This document shows positions 50,105 to 58,263 of a stretch of DNA of 60,822 nucleotides, piece by piece. The DNA lies in assembly GCF_001591805.1 (NCBI RefSeq), contig NZ_BCVP01000039.1, positions 1-60,822 of the forward strand, in the 5' to 3' direction. The position numbers were made by a program, and so were the translations under genes. The first letter of the stretch is position 1; every line of letters begins with the position of its first letter. The DNA comes from Neobacillus novalis NBRC 102450 (GTDB lineage: Bacteria; Bacillota; Bacilli; Bacillales; Cytobacillaceae). The notes below the pieces were generated by a model that had not been told where the DNA came from, ran no database searches, and was given only the letters and a program-made list of their open reading frames with translations.

Positions 50105-50953
50105 TTAGACTTGTAAGTAAATACGATTACCTGAAGGGTCTGAGGTAACGAAAGAACCTTTTTCTTCAGTGACGGATGCACCAATATTTTTTAACTGAAC
50201 AATAATTTTATTTCTCTTATCCTCATTTGGAAGCATCAAAGTAAATGATTCAAGTCCAACACTATTAGGAGCAGGTGTAGGTGCACCTACGCCATTCCAA
50301 GTATTTAAACCAATATGATGATGGTATTTACCATCCGAAATGAAAAGGGCCTGAGCGCCATATCGGTTTACTACTTCAAATCCGAGTCCCATGATATAAA
50401 ATTCTTCAGTCTTTTTTAATTCGGATACATGCAAATGAATATGTCCCATAACGGTGCCAGCAGGTAGACCTTTCCATGATTGCTGTTTACCTTCAGCTAG
50501 GAGGTCTGGAAAATTCAATGGATCAACAGCCATATCCACTTTACCGTTTTCCCAAACCCATTCGGAAGGGTCACGGTCTATATAGATTTCAATTCCATTT
50601 CCATCTGGGTCAGATAAGTAAAGAGCTTCACTCACAAGATGGTCTGAAGAACCAAATTGCAAACCAATTTCCAGAAAATGCCGCACTATTTTTGCTAGAT
50701 CAGAGCGTTTAGGGAGAAGAAGCGCATAGTGATATAATCCTGTTGTTCTACCCTTCTTAGGAACAACGTTATTAGGTTGTTCAATGGATAATAAAACTGT
50801 CTTCCCATCCGCAGTAAGGTTTGCGGACCTGTCAGTTTGTTCTAATGCCTTAAAGCCGATTACTTCTTGATAAAACGCTAACGACCGTTCAAAATTTTGG
50901 ACCTTTAAGTTAACTTGACCTACAAATGTAATTGGTTCATGATGGAAATTCAT
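50105..50953 (-). CDS. catE: Catechol-2,3-dioxygenase-like VOC protein
   Basis: 282 residues, ATG with AAAGGAGGAAAT upstream. Two VOC repeats build an extradiol dioxygenase; CatE (YfiE) of B. subtilis opens catechol. The sequence follows B. subtilis CatE closely: V-x-L-K-V-Q-N-F-E-R-S-L-A-F-Y, S-E-A-L-Y-L-S-D-P-D-G-N-G-I-E, G-H-I-H-L-H-V-S-E-L, and Y-H-H-H-I-G-L-N-T-W-N-G. Histidines near 173-175 and 211-213 should bind Fe(II). The catD gene lies directly upstream on the same strand, 19 bases away. The operon is controlled by the divergent catR-like gene. Confidence 0.92.
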   Translation of the reverse strand: MNFHHEPITFVGQVNLKVQNFERSLAFYQEVIGFKALEQTDRSANLTADGKTVLLSIEQPNNVVPKKGRTTGLYHYALLLPKRSDLAKIVRHFLEIGLQFGSSDHLVSEALYLSDPDGNGIEIYIDRDPSEWVWENGKVDMAVDPLNFPDLLAEGKQQSWKGLPAGTVMGHIHLHVSELKKTEEFYIMGLGFEVVNRYGAQALFISDGKYHHHIGLNTWNGVGAPTPAPNSVGLESFTLMLPNEDKRNKIIVQLKNIGASVTEEKGSFVTSDPSGNRIYLQV

Positions 50954-50972
50954 TTTAATTTCCTCCTTTTAC

Positions 50973-51380
50973 TTAAGCTTTCTCTGAACGAAAAAGAACG
51001 TTATCTAAAGCTAAAAACGATTTGTTTGTTGTAGCGAGATATATTGAAATGGCTATTAAAGCTAAGTCAAGTTCGTACCCTGCCATTTGGCCATTTCCAA
51101 GAAATCCGACAGCGAGTTTAACTTTAACAATTGCACCAGCCAATACAATCGCAAATAGAATGGAAATAATCCTTGTTCCTACTCCTAAAACAATAGCGAT
51201 TCCACCAATTAATTCAATTAGAGCTACTATATAAGCTGTAAAGCCTGGAAGACCTAAACTTTCAAACCAACCAACCGTATTTTCAATGCCGCCTTGAAAT
51301 TTTGCTAACCCATGTATAAAGAAGGTTGCACCTAAAAATACCCTTAAAATTGTTGTAATAACTTCATTTTTTCTTAACAT
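50973..51380 (-). CDS. catD: DoxX-family membrane protein
   Basis: 135 residues, ATG with GGAGAGTTTAG upstream. DoxX proteins are four-helix membrane subunits. Helices run at about 8-24, 45-66, 72-92 and 98-117, with the family marks L-R-V-F-L-G-A-T-F-F-I-H-G-L-A-K-F and A-Y-I-V-A-L-I-E-L-I-G-G-I-A. In B. subtilis the matching CatD forms an operon with catE and is needed for full catechol resistance. First gene of the catDE unit, divergent from catR. Confidence 0.9.
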   Translation of the reverse strand: MLRKNEVITTILRVFLGATFFIHGLAKFQGGIENTVGWFESLGLPGFTAYIVALIELIGGIAIVLGVGTRIISILFAIVLAGAIVKVKLAVGFLGNGQMAGYELDLALIAISIYLATTNKSFLALDNVLFRSEKA

Positions 51381-51450
51381 TTACTAAACTCTCCTTCATT
51401 ATTTATTTAGTTCATACCTAACAACCTGCTTTTTAAGAAAAAACAATTCG

Positions 51451-51480
51451 TTAGTTAGTTACTTTATGTAAGTTAGTATA
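51451..51480. promoter_or_regulatory. CatR/YodB-type operator between catD and catR
   Basis: GTTAGTTAG-TTACTTTATGTAAG-TTAG: the palindrome TTAC-TTTAT-GTAA (51460-51472) with flanking GTTAG repeats fits a small HxlR operator. catR has a TATAAT at 51548-51553 followed by AGTAAGTAAGG, another possible half site. Confidence 0.6.
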
Positions 51481-51575
51481 TTATCATAATTAAATAAAGT
51501 CAAGTAAGTTTCCTGTAAAAAGTAATTTAATTATTTTTAAAAATGTTTATAATAGTAAGTAAGGAGTTGATTTAA

Positions 51576-51884
51576 TTGGATAAGTCGATTTGTCCTAGAT
51601 TTGAAAAAGCCATGGGGTTTTTGAGCCAAAGGTGGACTGGTATGATAATTTACCAGCTTTTATCTGGTCCGCAGCGTTTTTGTACGATTGAATCTTCAGT
51701 GGGTGTAAGTGGCAGAGTGCTTTCAGAGAGATTAAAGGTTCTGGAGAACGAGGGGATTGTGAAACGAGATGTTTATCCAGAAACTCCAGTTCGGATCGAA
51801 TATTCCTTAACGGATAAAGGTTTAGCACTAGAACCTCTTATGAAAGATATAGAAAAATGGTCACAAAACTGGTTGGACGCATAA
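51576..51884 (+). CDS. catR: CatR-like HxlR repressor
   Basis: 102 residues, TTG start with AAGGAG upstream. It is very similar to B. subtilis CatR: D-K-S-I-C-P-R-F-E-K-A at the N-terminus, S-x-R-W-x-x-x-I-Y-Q-L-L, S-G-R-V-L-S-E-R-L-K, and P-E-T-P-V-R-I-E-Y-S-L-T-D-K-G. C6 is equivalent to the redox-sensing cysteine of CatR/YodB, which is oxidised or alkylated by quinones and releases the repressor from DNA. Divergence from catD fits the known Bacillus catechol-response regulon. The 51885-52005 stretch has only a T-box-like GGTGGAACCACG with no downstream target. Confidence 0.92.
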   Translation: MDKSICPRFEKAMGFLSQRWTGMIIYQLLSGPQRFCTIESSVGVSGRVLSERLKVLENEGIVKRDVYPETPVRIEYSLTDKGLALEPLMKDIEKWSQNWLDA

Positions 51885-52005
51885 GTATTAAGGCAGCAGG
51901 GGGGCACCATCTTTAGAGGCAGTCGGTGGAACCACGATGGTTCAAATTGACGATTTAATTAAACAATGCTTGAATGAGCTTAGGACTTGACTCTAAGCTT
52001 ATTTT

Positions 52006-52070
52006 AATACTTAAACCCACATTGTCACGCCGCTTTTTGCGTTACGCCAATGTGGGTTTAAGTATTTTTT
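52006..52070. terminator. Very long perfect-stem terminator
   Basis: Nineteen-base perfect arms AATACTTAAACCCACATTG / CAATGTGGGTTTAAGTATT enclose a second CGC/GCG stem and are followed by TTTT. Bidirectional for the convergent catR and HAD genes. Confidence 0.85.
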
Positions 52071-52094
52071 AATAAATATTATAAAAAATCACCA

Positions 52095-52964
52095 TTACTC
52101 GCGTAGTAAAGAGTAGATAAAATGAGCTACTCCGTCCTCAATATTTGTCAGGGTTACTTCCTGGCAGGAATCCTTGATTTCCTTCGAGGCATTGCCCATA
52201 GCGGCACTTCTTCCGGCCATTCGGAGCATAGATAAATCGTTGTTGCTGTCACCAACCGCTGCCGTATCGGCTAGGTTCAACTCTAGTTTGTTAGCCAGAA
52301 TCTCTAAAGCAATACCTTTTGACGCGCTTTTGTGTTCGAATTCAAAGTTATGCTTAGCAGACGTCACCATCGTTATATCTTTCAGCTGCTTAAATTGTGT
52401 CTTCCCTATTTTTAGCTTTTCTTCGTCAAATGAAAAGGCAAGGATATTATAAACATCGACATTGGTGTCACACAGCTCTTTATATGAAGTGATAAATGAA
52501 AATCCGGTTTGGCTGTATTGCTTCTCAGCGGCCTCTTTCAGCTGCTTGATGCTTACCTCTGGGTTGGCACTTTTGACTCTGTCCATTTCGATGGCCAAAA
52601 GTTCACGGCCGTTCTGCGGAGACAAGATAGAATCTTGACTAAAAATCTCATAATAGTATTCTTCTTGCTCAAGCCAGTTCAAAATATGGAATGCATCGTC
52701 CGGATTGATCGGAACAGAATGAAACAGTTCACCGCCCGGCTGATGGATGGTCGCTCCGTTGGCCCCGATAATCCAGGTTTTCAAGCCCGTATTTTTAATA
52801 AGGTTTTGGACATCAAAATGGGCCCGCCCTGTCGCAATAACGACTTCTACTCCATTGGCTTGGGCATATTGGATTGCCTCCAAATTCTTCTGGCTTATCT
52901 GATTTTCTTCGTTTAGTAAGGTGCCATCTAAATCAACAGCAATTAATCTTACCAACTTACTCAT
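52095..52964 (-). CDS. Cof-type HAD-superfamily phosphatase
   Basis: 289 residues; the ATG overlaps the end of the DeoR gene (GATGAGTAA). HAD hydrolase: motif I V-D-L-D-G-T-L-L, motif II A-T-G-R, K in S-A-S-K-G-I-A-L (motif III), and G-D-S-N-N-D-L-S-M-L (motif IV), with a Cof-type cap in between. Such enzymes dephosphorylate sugars or nucleotides. Coupling with a DeoR sugar-phosphate regulator suggests a sugar-phosphate substrate and control by that protein. Confidence 0.92.
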   Translation of the reverse strand: MSKLVRLIAVDLDGTLLNEENQISQKNLEAIQYAQANGVEVVIATGRAHFDVQNLIKNTGLKTWIIGANGATIHQPGGELFHSVPINPDDAFHILNWLEQEEYYYEIFSQDSILSPQNGRELLAIEMDRVKSANPEVSIKQLKEAAEKQYSQTGFSFITSYKELCDTNVDVYNILAFSFDEEKLKIGKTQFKQLKDITMVTSAKHNFEFEHKSASKGIALEILANKLELNLADTAAVGDSNNDLSMLRMAGRSAAMGNASKEIKDSCQEVTLTNIEDGVAHFIYSLLRE

Positions 52965-53733
52965 CTCCCTCTTCTAAGTCAGCAGTTAATAGCTCGACAT
53001 TGTTTTTATAGAGCAACTCCCTAAACTCCTTTGACGGAGTTTGGTCTGTTATCAGAAGATCAACATCCTGTAAATCAGCAAATCGGAAAAAGTCTGTGTG
53101 TCCGAGTTTCGTATGGTCGGCTAATACAATCACTTGCTTGGATTGCTGGATCATTTTCCGTTTGACGAGGCCATCCTCCTCATGAGCGATTGTTAATCCT
53201 TTTTCGGAAATTCCTACCACTCCAATAAACACCTTATCTACATGGTAGTCCGAGAGTTTTTCTATCACAGTGGAGCCGTAGAGGAAACGGTGCTCTTGTT
53301 GAAGCGTGCCTCCTAGGAGCTGAATATTGATTTCCTGATTGGAAGATAATACTTCTGCCTGATTAATGGAATTGGTAATAATCGTACAATCCATGTTTTT
53401 GATTTGCTCTGCACAGGCTTGAACGGTTGTTGAGGCATCCAAAATCACTCTGTCACCGGGATAGATGAGTGAGGCAGCCTTAATTCCAATAACCTGCTTT
53501 TCTTCAGTTACAAAATTTAAGCGCTTGGAATAGCTCTTGACTTCATCATGAACGGAAGGGAGAATTGCTCCTCCACGTGTCCGAACAATCGCTTTATCTT
53601 CTTCAAGCCTGACAAGATCCCTTCTTGCTGTATCTCTGGATACATCAAAGATAGTGCAAATTTGTTCCACTGAAATCCTGTTATGCTTTTGAAGGAAATC
53701 CATAATCGATACTAATCTCTCTTCTTGATACAA
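52957..53733 (-). CDS. DeoR/GlpR-family transcriptional regulator
   Basis: 258 residues from a TTG at 53733 behind AGGTGAT; a GTG at 53742 overlaps that site. N-terminal HTH: I-S-V-E-Q-I-C-T-I-F-D-V-S-R-D-T-A-R-R-D-L, then R-T-R-G-G-A. The effector domain has I-L-D-A-S-T-T and L-G-G-T-L, the phosphosugar-binding blocks. These repressors respond to sugar phosphates. Helically phased repeats lie directly upstream, probably its own operator. It overlaps the HAD phosphatase gene by eight bases. Confidence 0.92.
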   Translation of the reverse strand: MYQEERLVSIMDFLQKHNRISVEQICTIFDVSRDTARRDLVRLEEDKAIVRTRGGAILPSVHDEVKSYSKRLNFVTEEKQVIGIKAASLIYPGDRVILDASTTVQACAEQIKNMDCTIITNSINQAEVLSSNQEINIQLLGGTLQQEHRFLYGSTVIEKLSDYHVDKVFIGVVGISEKGLTIAHEEDGLVKRKMIQQSKQVIVLADHTKLGHTDFFRFADLQDVDLLITDQTPSKEFRELLYKNNVELLTADLEEGDE

Positions 53734-53750
53734 GGAAATCACCTGCAGTC

Positions 53751-53817
53751 ATAAGTGTTTATAAGTAATTATACGTATTCCGAGTAATATTGCAAGTATA
53801 TATAAGTTTTTGTAAGT
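53751..53817. promoter_or_regulatory. Phased AAGT direct repeats (DeoR operator)
   Basis: AAGT in a (T)ATAAGT context occurs at 53753, 53763, 53794, 53804 and 53814, so within each group the spacing is exactly 10 bases, one helical turn. DeoR-type tetramers or octamers often bind such direct repeats. The array ends 18 bases from the regulator's start. Confidence 0.65.
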
Positions 53818-53848
53818 GAATAAACTTAATTGATGATAAAAAATAAGT

Positions 53849-53911
53849 TATCAGCGAATCTACAATTTTATCAGCGAATCAATAAAAGCAACAATCTTTT
53901 AGAAAAGAGCC
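53849..53911. repeat. Second TATCAGCGAATC array, sharing a 39-base tail
   Basis: TATCAGCGAATC at 53849 and 53869 (20-base period), followed by AATAAAAGCAACAATC and bases to 53911 identical to 36861-36894. The two loci therefore share both unit and flank. Confidence 0.75.
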
Positions 53912-54016
53912 ATTAAAAATTAGGAATTAAAACGATCATATTATCGCCGTAACGGAAACAGATTCTTTTTTTTTAAAGGCTCTGTTAAACTTTAATGTTG
54001 AAAATAGGTCAAAATT

Positions 54017-54048
54017 ATGGGAAACTCTATATTTATTGGGTTTCCCAT
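54017..54048 (-). terminator. Terminator of the DinB gene
   Basis: Arms ATGGGAAAC / GTTTCCCAT with a 14-base loop, about 30 bases beyond the stop. The T-run is weak. Confidence 0.6.
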
Positions 54049-54079
54049 TCCTATTACTATCGAACTCGTTGAAATAATG

Positions 54080-54583
54080 TTAAAGTGGCGGATTTTCCAC
54101 ACCTAAGTGAATCCAATCTTCTTTTGGTGGTCCATAAACCCCAAAAGGTTTGATTCCAGCTTGACGCATAAGAATTGTAACTTGTCCACGATGATGAATA
54201 ATGTGTTTAATTAGTCCCATTAAAATTTGAGCATTTGTTTCTTCCCTACCAAATGCAGTTCGCAATTCTTTCAAAGATTCGTCTGCCCATTGTTGTTCAA
54301 TGGCTTTGACTGCATAAGAACTTATATTTTTAAAGGTTTCAGCAATTTCTTTAGCTGAGGTAGGTACATTTTCTACATTTTCAACTTCGTCTACTTTCAA
54401 CCCAAAATGAGCTAGATATTCTGGGATATTTGTTGTGAAATGCCAGACAATTCTTCCCAAAGTACGCCCTTCTGGGTAAACTTTTTGTTTCAATGAATCA
54501 TCAGTTAAACCTTCCAAGACCTTTTGAGTTAGCGTTGCCTCCCAATTCCATTCTCTAATAAAGTCTGCAATCGTTACATACAT
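54080..54583 (-). CDS. DinB-family protein
   Basis: 167 residues from the ATG at 54583; the upstream ATG at 54598 contains the GGAGG site. DinB-fold four-helix protein: W-x-E-A-T near the start, a histidine in R-I-V-W-H-F-T-T, and L-I-K-H-I-I-H-H-R-G-Q, which carry the usual three metal-binding histidines. It looks more like stress-induced DinB proteins than YfiT and could be a thiol transferase or hydrolase. It stands alone; the 54599-54937 stretch holds a degraded GCGGTTGCAGCAGCC-type hairpin but no gene. Confidence 0.85.
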   Translation of the reverse strand: MYVTIADFIREWNWEATLTQKVLEGLTDDSLKQKVYPEGRTLGRIVWHFTTNIPEYLAHFGLKVDEVENVENVPTSAKEIAETFKNISSYAVKAIEQQWADESLKELRTAFGREETNAQILMGLIKHIIHHRGQVTILMRQAGIKPFGVYGPPKEDWIHLGVENPPL

Positions 54584-54937
54584 ATACAATACCTCCATAA
54601 TCTACATTTCAATATTTTTTTATTTCAGAAGACACATTATAAAACATTTGTTCATATTTTTCGACTTTGTCATGATCCTATACCTCATCTTGGCACTCAC
54701 GATTGGATTGCAGGATTGTATGTTTTATTTCGTATTAGTAATCTTTTTAAAAGTTAATAAAATGTATGATTTGTAACCAATTGGGGACGTGAACTTGGCA
54801 CTTTCATAGTTTGTTGTCACGCCGTTACATATGCGGTTGCAGCAGCCTTTTATACCGCGAACGAACCGGATTTCTAGTTTAATAAAAAATTCTCAGGGTA
54901 AAGAAATACTATTACCATGATCTAAGGAGATGTAGCA

Positions 54938-55570
54938 ATGAGCATTAAAGCGCTAGTTTTAAATTGCAGTTTGAAAGACAGCACGCAGCAATCCAATACC
55001 CGTGCGCTGATTAACGAGATTGTAAAAATTTTTGATGAAAACAGAGCGGAGACGGAAGTGCTCAGGATGGCTGATTATAATATCGGCTTTGGAATTACCC
55101 ATGAGGCGGTGAATGATAAGGATCAATGGCCAGAGATTTTTGAAAAAGTGAAGCAGGCGGATATCCTTTTGCTTGGCTCGCCGATTTGGCTTGGCGAACA
55201 GAGCAGCCTAGCCACTTTGGTTGTAGAAAGATTGTATGGTGGAAGCAGCCTTACGAACGAAAAAGGCCAGTACATTTACTATAACAAGGTGGGCGGAGTG
55301 GTTGTGACCGGGAATGAAGACGGTGCGAAAAACGTCTCAAGCTACCTAATTTACGCATTGTCGCATATTGGGTTTACGATTCCTCCAAATGTGGACACCT
55401 ATTGGGTGGGGGAAGCGGGCCCTGGTCCATCCTTTATTGAGGCAAACGGGAAAGAGAACGATTTTACGATGCAACACGCAAAAATAACTGCTTACAATTT
55501 ACTGCATTTTGCCCGGTTGCTGAAAGAGTATCCGATTCCGGCAGAAGGAAATGTGAATGAAAGTCGATAG
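54938..55570 (+). CDS. Flavodoxin-fold NAD(P)H-dependent oxidoreductase
   Basis: 210 residues, ATG with AAGGAGATG upstream. The flavodoxin-like fold is shown by V-L-N-C-S-L-K at the N-terminus, L-L-L-G-S-P-I-W-L-G-E-Q-S-S-L-A-T (the FMN contact typical of multimeric flavodoxins such as WrbA/YwqN), and G-V-V-V-T-G-N-E-D-G-A-K-N-V-S. Y-W-V-G-E-A-G-P-G-P-S-F follows. It likely reduces quinones or other small molecules. It converges with the HxlR/pirin genes that follow. Confidence 0.88.
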   Translation: MSIKALVLNCSLKDSTQQSNTRALINEIVKIFDENRAETEVLRMADYNIGFGITHEAVNDKDQWPEIFEKVKQADILLLGSPIWLGEQSSLATLVVERLYGGSSLTNEKGQYIYYNKVGGVVVTGNEDGAKNVSSYLIYALSHIGFTIPPNVDTYWVGEAGPGPSFIEANGKENDFTMQHAKITAYNLLHFARLLKEYPIPAEGNVNESR

Positions 55571-55621
55571 TAAGGTGGCTTGGAAAGTTTGAATTTAAAA
55601 CTCAAATAACATGCTAAATTA

Positions 55622-55951
55622 TCAGTCCGATGCAATAAACGGATCAATGCCTTCGCTACGGGCCTTGATTAGAGCTGCCCCCAGATCGGCAAAGTGAACC
55701 ACCTTTTCGTTGAGCGATTTACCGTTTTGCTTTATAAGTTCCTCTTGGGCTTTTCTCCCTTTGGAGAGTAAAATCATGATCTGCCTGTCATGAATTTCGA
55801 ATGCCTGGTCTGCTAAATCCTGAATCAGCTCCAATAAATATGCGACTAAAATGGCATCCTTTACTGCCTGCGGTGGGTTGTTTTCCTCATCTTGGTCAAA
55901 ATGAGGTAGGGAACGAATGTCTGCTATTTCGATGTCTATTTTATCCTTGTG
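55622..55951 (-). pseudogene. Chimeric remnant: FMN-reductase piece joined to an unknown helical tail
   Basis: A 109-codon open frame directly continues, in the same frame, after the stop of the HxlR gene and has no normal start before a TTG at 55834. The first part, I-E-I-A-D-I-R-S-L-P-H-F-D-Q-D-E-E-N-N-P, matches the middle of NADPH-dependent FMN reductases. The second part (L-L-E-L-I-Q-D-L-A-D-Q-A-F then A-R-S-E-G-I-D-P-F-I-A-S-D) is another helical segment. An internal deletion probably joined two genes. The 70-residue piece from 55834 could still be translated. Confidence 0.55.
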
Positions 55952-56323
55952 TTAATCATCTTTGTCATTTTGATTGTCAGTACCTTGAATGAACAGCATT
56001 TGTGTTTTCCTTTGAAGATGGGCTTCTCCCCATTCATGCATCAATTCTAAAATGGTTTGAAGGGATTTCCCATATTCTGTCATGGAATATTCCACTTTTG
56101 GCGGAACTTGAGGATACACTACCCTTTCGACAATGCCTTCCTGTTCAAGATCTCTAAGATGAGAAGTCAACACTTTCTGGGTAACACCAGGCATGACATG
56201 TTGCAGTTCGCTAAACCGCATCGTCCCATAATGAATCAAATTTAGCATGATGGCAATTTTCCATTTCCCAATTATCATGTCCATCGTAGTTGCTACTCTG
56301 CAATGATCGGGTTTATTGTCCAT
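55952..56323 (-). CDS. HxlR-family winged-helix regulator
   Basis: 123 residues, ATG with GGAGGCAAAAC upstream. The wHTH shows I-I-G-K-W-K-I-A-I-M-L-N-L-I, R-F-S-E-L-Q-H-V-M-P-G-V-T-Q-K-V-L-T-S-H-L-R-D-L-E and Y-P-Q-V-P-P-K-V-E-Y. C8 occupies the redox-sensor position. It is more distant from the first two HxlR proteins and lacks their 41-base operator. It lies 80 bases downstream of the pirin gene on the same strand, so it may be co-transcribed with it. Its closest downstream target is a decayed FMN reductase. Confidence 0.9.
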   Translation of the reverse strand: MDNKPDHCRVATTMDMIIGKWKIAIMLNLIHYGTMRFSELQHVMPGVTQKVLTSHLRDLEQEGIVERVVYPQVPPKVEYSMTEYGKSLQTILELMHEWGEAHLQRKTQMLFIQGTDNQNDKDD

Positions 56324-56403
56324 TGTTTTGCCTCCATTAAAAGAATAATTATCAACGCTAGGGATGATTACTTTTAGATTATTTTTTGTCTTTATTCACT
56401 AAA

Positions 56404-57249
56404 CTAGTCCAGAAAAGTCCCGTTTCTATAATCAATATAGGCTTGGAGAATTTCATCTTCCGTATTCATCACAAATGGACCTCTTGCAACAACAGGTTCT
56501 CCAACCGGTTCTCCAGCATACAGCATCACATGCATGTCTTCTTCAGCTTTTATTTTAATATCACTTCTTTCAGCATGATTACCTGAACCAAGCCACAATA
56601 CCTCACCAGCATTACCGGATGTATGCTCAGAGCCAAAAGTGCCTGAACCTTTTAGAACATATAAGAATCCATTATAGGAGCCTGGGATTTCTGGGGTAAT
56701 TTCACTTCCTGAATCCATTTTGAATTCAACCATCGTTACTGGAGTAATATTCAATGTTGGTGCAGTTAACCCATTTACTGAACCTGAGAATACCTTAGTA
56801 GATACACCATTTTCCACTATGTGTGGCATGTCGTTTTTTCGAAGATCTTGATAACGTGCTGCTGTCATTTTTTGTTTTGCTGGAATGTTTACCCAAAGTT
56901 GAAGCAGGTTAACCAGCTCTCCACGAGCAGCATCTTCAACGTGCTCAACGCCTCTGCCAGCTGTCATCCATTGTGCATCCCCAGGGTGAAGAACGCCTGC
57001 CCCATGCTTGTTATCATAATGATTTAGGTTGCCGTCAATCATATATGTTACCGTTTCAATTCCACGGTGAGGGTGGACTCCAAAGACACCGCTTCGCATG
57101 TGGTCATGTGCCATTAACAAAAAGGGATCATGTTGTTTCCAGTGTCCTGGTTCGATTACCCATGCCATTGTATGAATATTACTATTACGTTGGAATTCAG
57201 GAGTGTATTTATGACTAATTGTTCTATTGTAAACGTGGCTATTCATCAT
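56404..57249 (-). CDS. Pirin-family cupin protein
   Basis: 281 residues, ATG-ATG with AAGGAGGAATCA upstream. Pirins are Fe-binding bicupins; some are quercetin 2,3-dioxygenases. Metal ligands are visible: H59-P-H61-R-G-I-E-T-V, and G-R-G-V-E-H103-V-E105. H-P-H-R-G-x-E-T-V and M-T-A-G-R-G-V-x-H are family signatures. The C-terminal cupin runs from about 170. Next to an HxlR regulator and flavin reductases, a role with flavonoid- or quinone-type compounds is plausible. Confidence 0.92.
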   Translation of the reverse strand: MMNSHVYNRTISHKYTPEFQRNSNIHTMAWVIEPGHWKQHDPFLLMAHDHMRSGVFGVHPHRGIETVTYMIDGNLNHYDNKHGAGVLHPGDAQWMTAGRGVEHVEDAARGELVNLLQLWVNIPAKQKMTAARYQDLRKNDMPHIVENGVSTKVFSGSVNGLTAPTLNITPVTMVEFKMDSGSEITPEIPGSYNGFLYVLKGSGTFGSEHTSGNAGEVLWLGSGNHAERSDIKIKAEEDMHVMLYAGEPVGEPVVARGPFVMNTEDEILQAYIDYRNGTFLD

Positions 57250-57702
57250 TGATTCCTCCTTTGAACTTGTTTGCGTCGATACAATGAGCTGTTCTCTACG
57301 GAACCTATTATCTAACCTAAGGGTCAGAATGTTAAGTAGGTACTTTAATGTGGGGTAGTTTCTTTGAAGAAACTATGGATTACAGAGCCAGTTTTAGCCG
57401 AGAAAAATTTTAATATTTATTGGAAATAGGGTAGCTATTAGAGATGTTCACAAATAAAAAAGCAAGCCTTCTTAATGAAGAATTGCAGCATTCGAATTAT
57501 TGACATAAGTCTGACTTTGAATATTCCTTTTTAATTTCCTTCTTCCACGTTAGCTCAACAGGATTTCTCACTTCCAGTTGTATATATATTAATTTATATA
57601 CAGCTATTATCATAAAAAAACGAGAGTTAAGTGGGGATATTTAATAACGAAAATAAAAAATTAGTGGGATTAATTAAAGCACAGGAATTTAATCAAAAAG
57701 TG

Positions 57703-57727
57703 GCGAACAGTGACTGGCACTGTTCGC
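57703..57727. repeat. GCGAACAGTG / CACTGTTCGC hairpin
   Basis: Ten-base perfect arms with an ACTGG loop, in the 588-base gap between pirin and yggT. It resembles the dispersed GGCACC family. Nothing else in 57250-57837 could be identified apart from AT-rich stretches. Confidence 0.6.
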
Positions 57728-57837
57728 AGCTGTGAAAGTTGATTTAAATCTATTTTCTTTGGTGCAATCGAGATACAATAATAATTAGAGAACTACTTTA
57801 ATTAACCCATTATGGCTGATAAGCCCCCGAATCCCTC

Positions 57838-58119
57838 TTAAATTCCTATAACGTTCAATGACTGCCGAAGACCTTCTAGAGCAAATCCGCCTAGATATTT
57901 TAAAGCAAATAATGCGATGATGGGTGAAAAATCAATTGGTCCAAGGGGGGGAATAAACCGCCTAAACAAGCTTAAATAAGGATCAACTAGTTTGTAAATC
58001 CATTCCCCCACCTTTGATGATTGAAATCGAGGAAACCATGAACCAAAAATAGCTATTAAGATTAGCCAATAATAAACCTCAAATAAATAATATCCAATTT
58101 GTAAAATGTTTGAGCCCAA
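57838..58119 (-). CDS. YggT-family membrane protein
   Basis: 93 residues from a TTG with GCAGGAGATT upstream. One N-terminal membrane helix (about 8-27), then a P-Y-L-S-L-F-R-R-F-I-P-P-L-G-P-I-D-F-S-P-I motif that is diagnostic of YggT, then a second helix (about 64-80). YggT proteins are small inner-membrane proteins of unclear role; in Gram-positives one relative lies in the ylm division region. This one is a solitary paralogue. Confidence 0.88.
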   Translation of the reverse strand: MGSNILQIGYYLFEVYYWLILIAIFGSWFPRFQSSKVGEWIYKLVDPYLSLFRRFIPPLGPIDFSPIIALFALKYLGGFALEGLRQSLNVIGI

Positions 58120-58263
58120 ATTAAATCTCCTGCCTATACTGTTTTTTTACTATTGTACCAAACCTTTTTGTCAACCTATACATATACGTTTAAGTCTCTG
58201 CAAAGTTTCATATTTCTTTTTGATAGCAGTGGGACGATGGGGCAGGCAGGGGCAGGCAAATTT

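Noticed and set aside
51921..51945. T-box-like GGTGGAACCACG sequence
   Set aside because: No stem-I specifier structure or aminoacyl-tRNA synthetase gene follows; the next gene is on the other strand.
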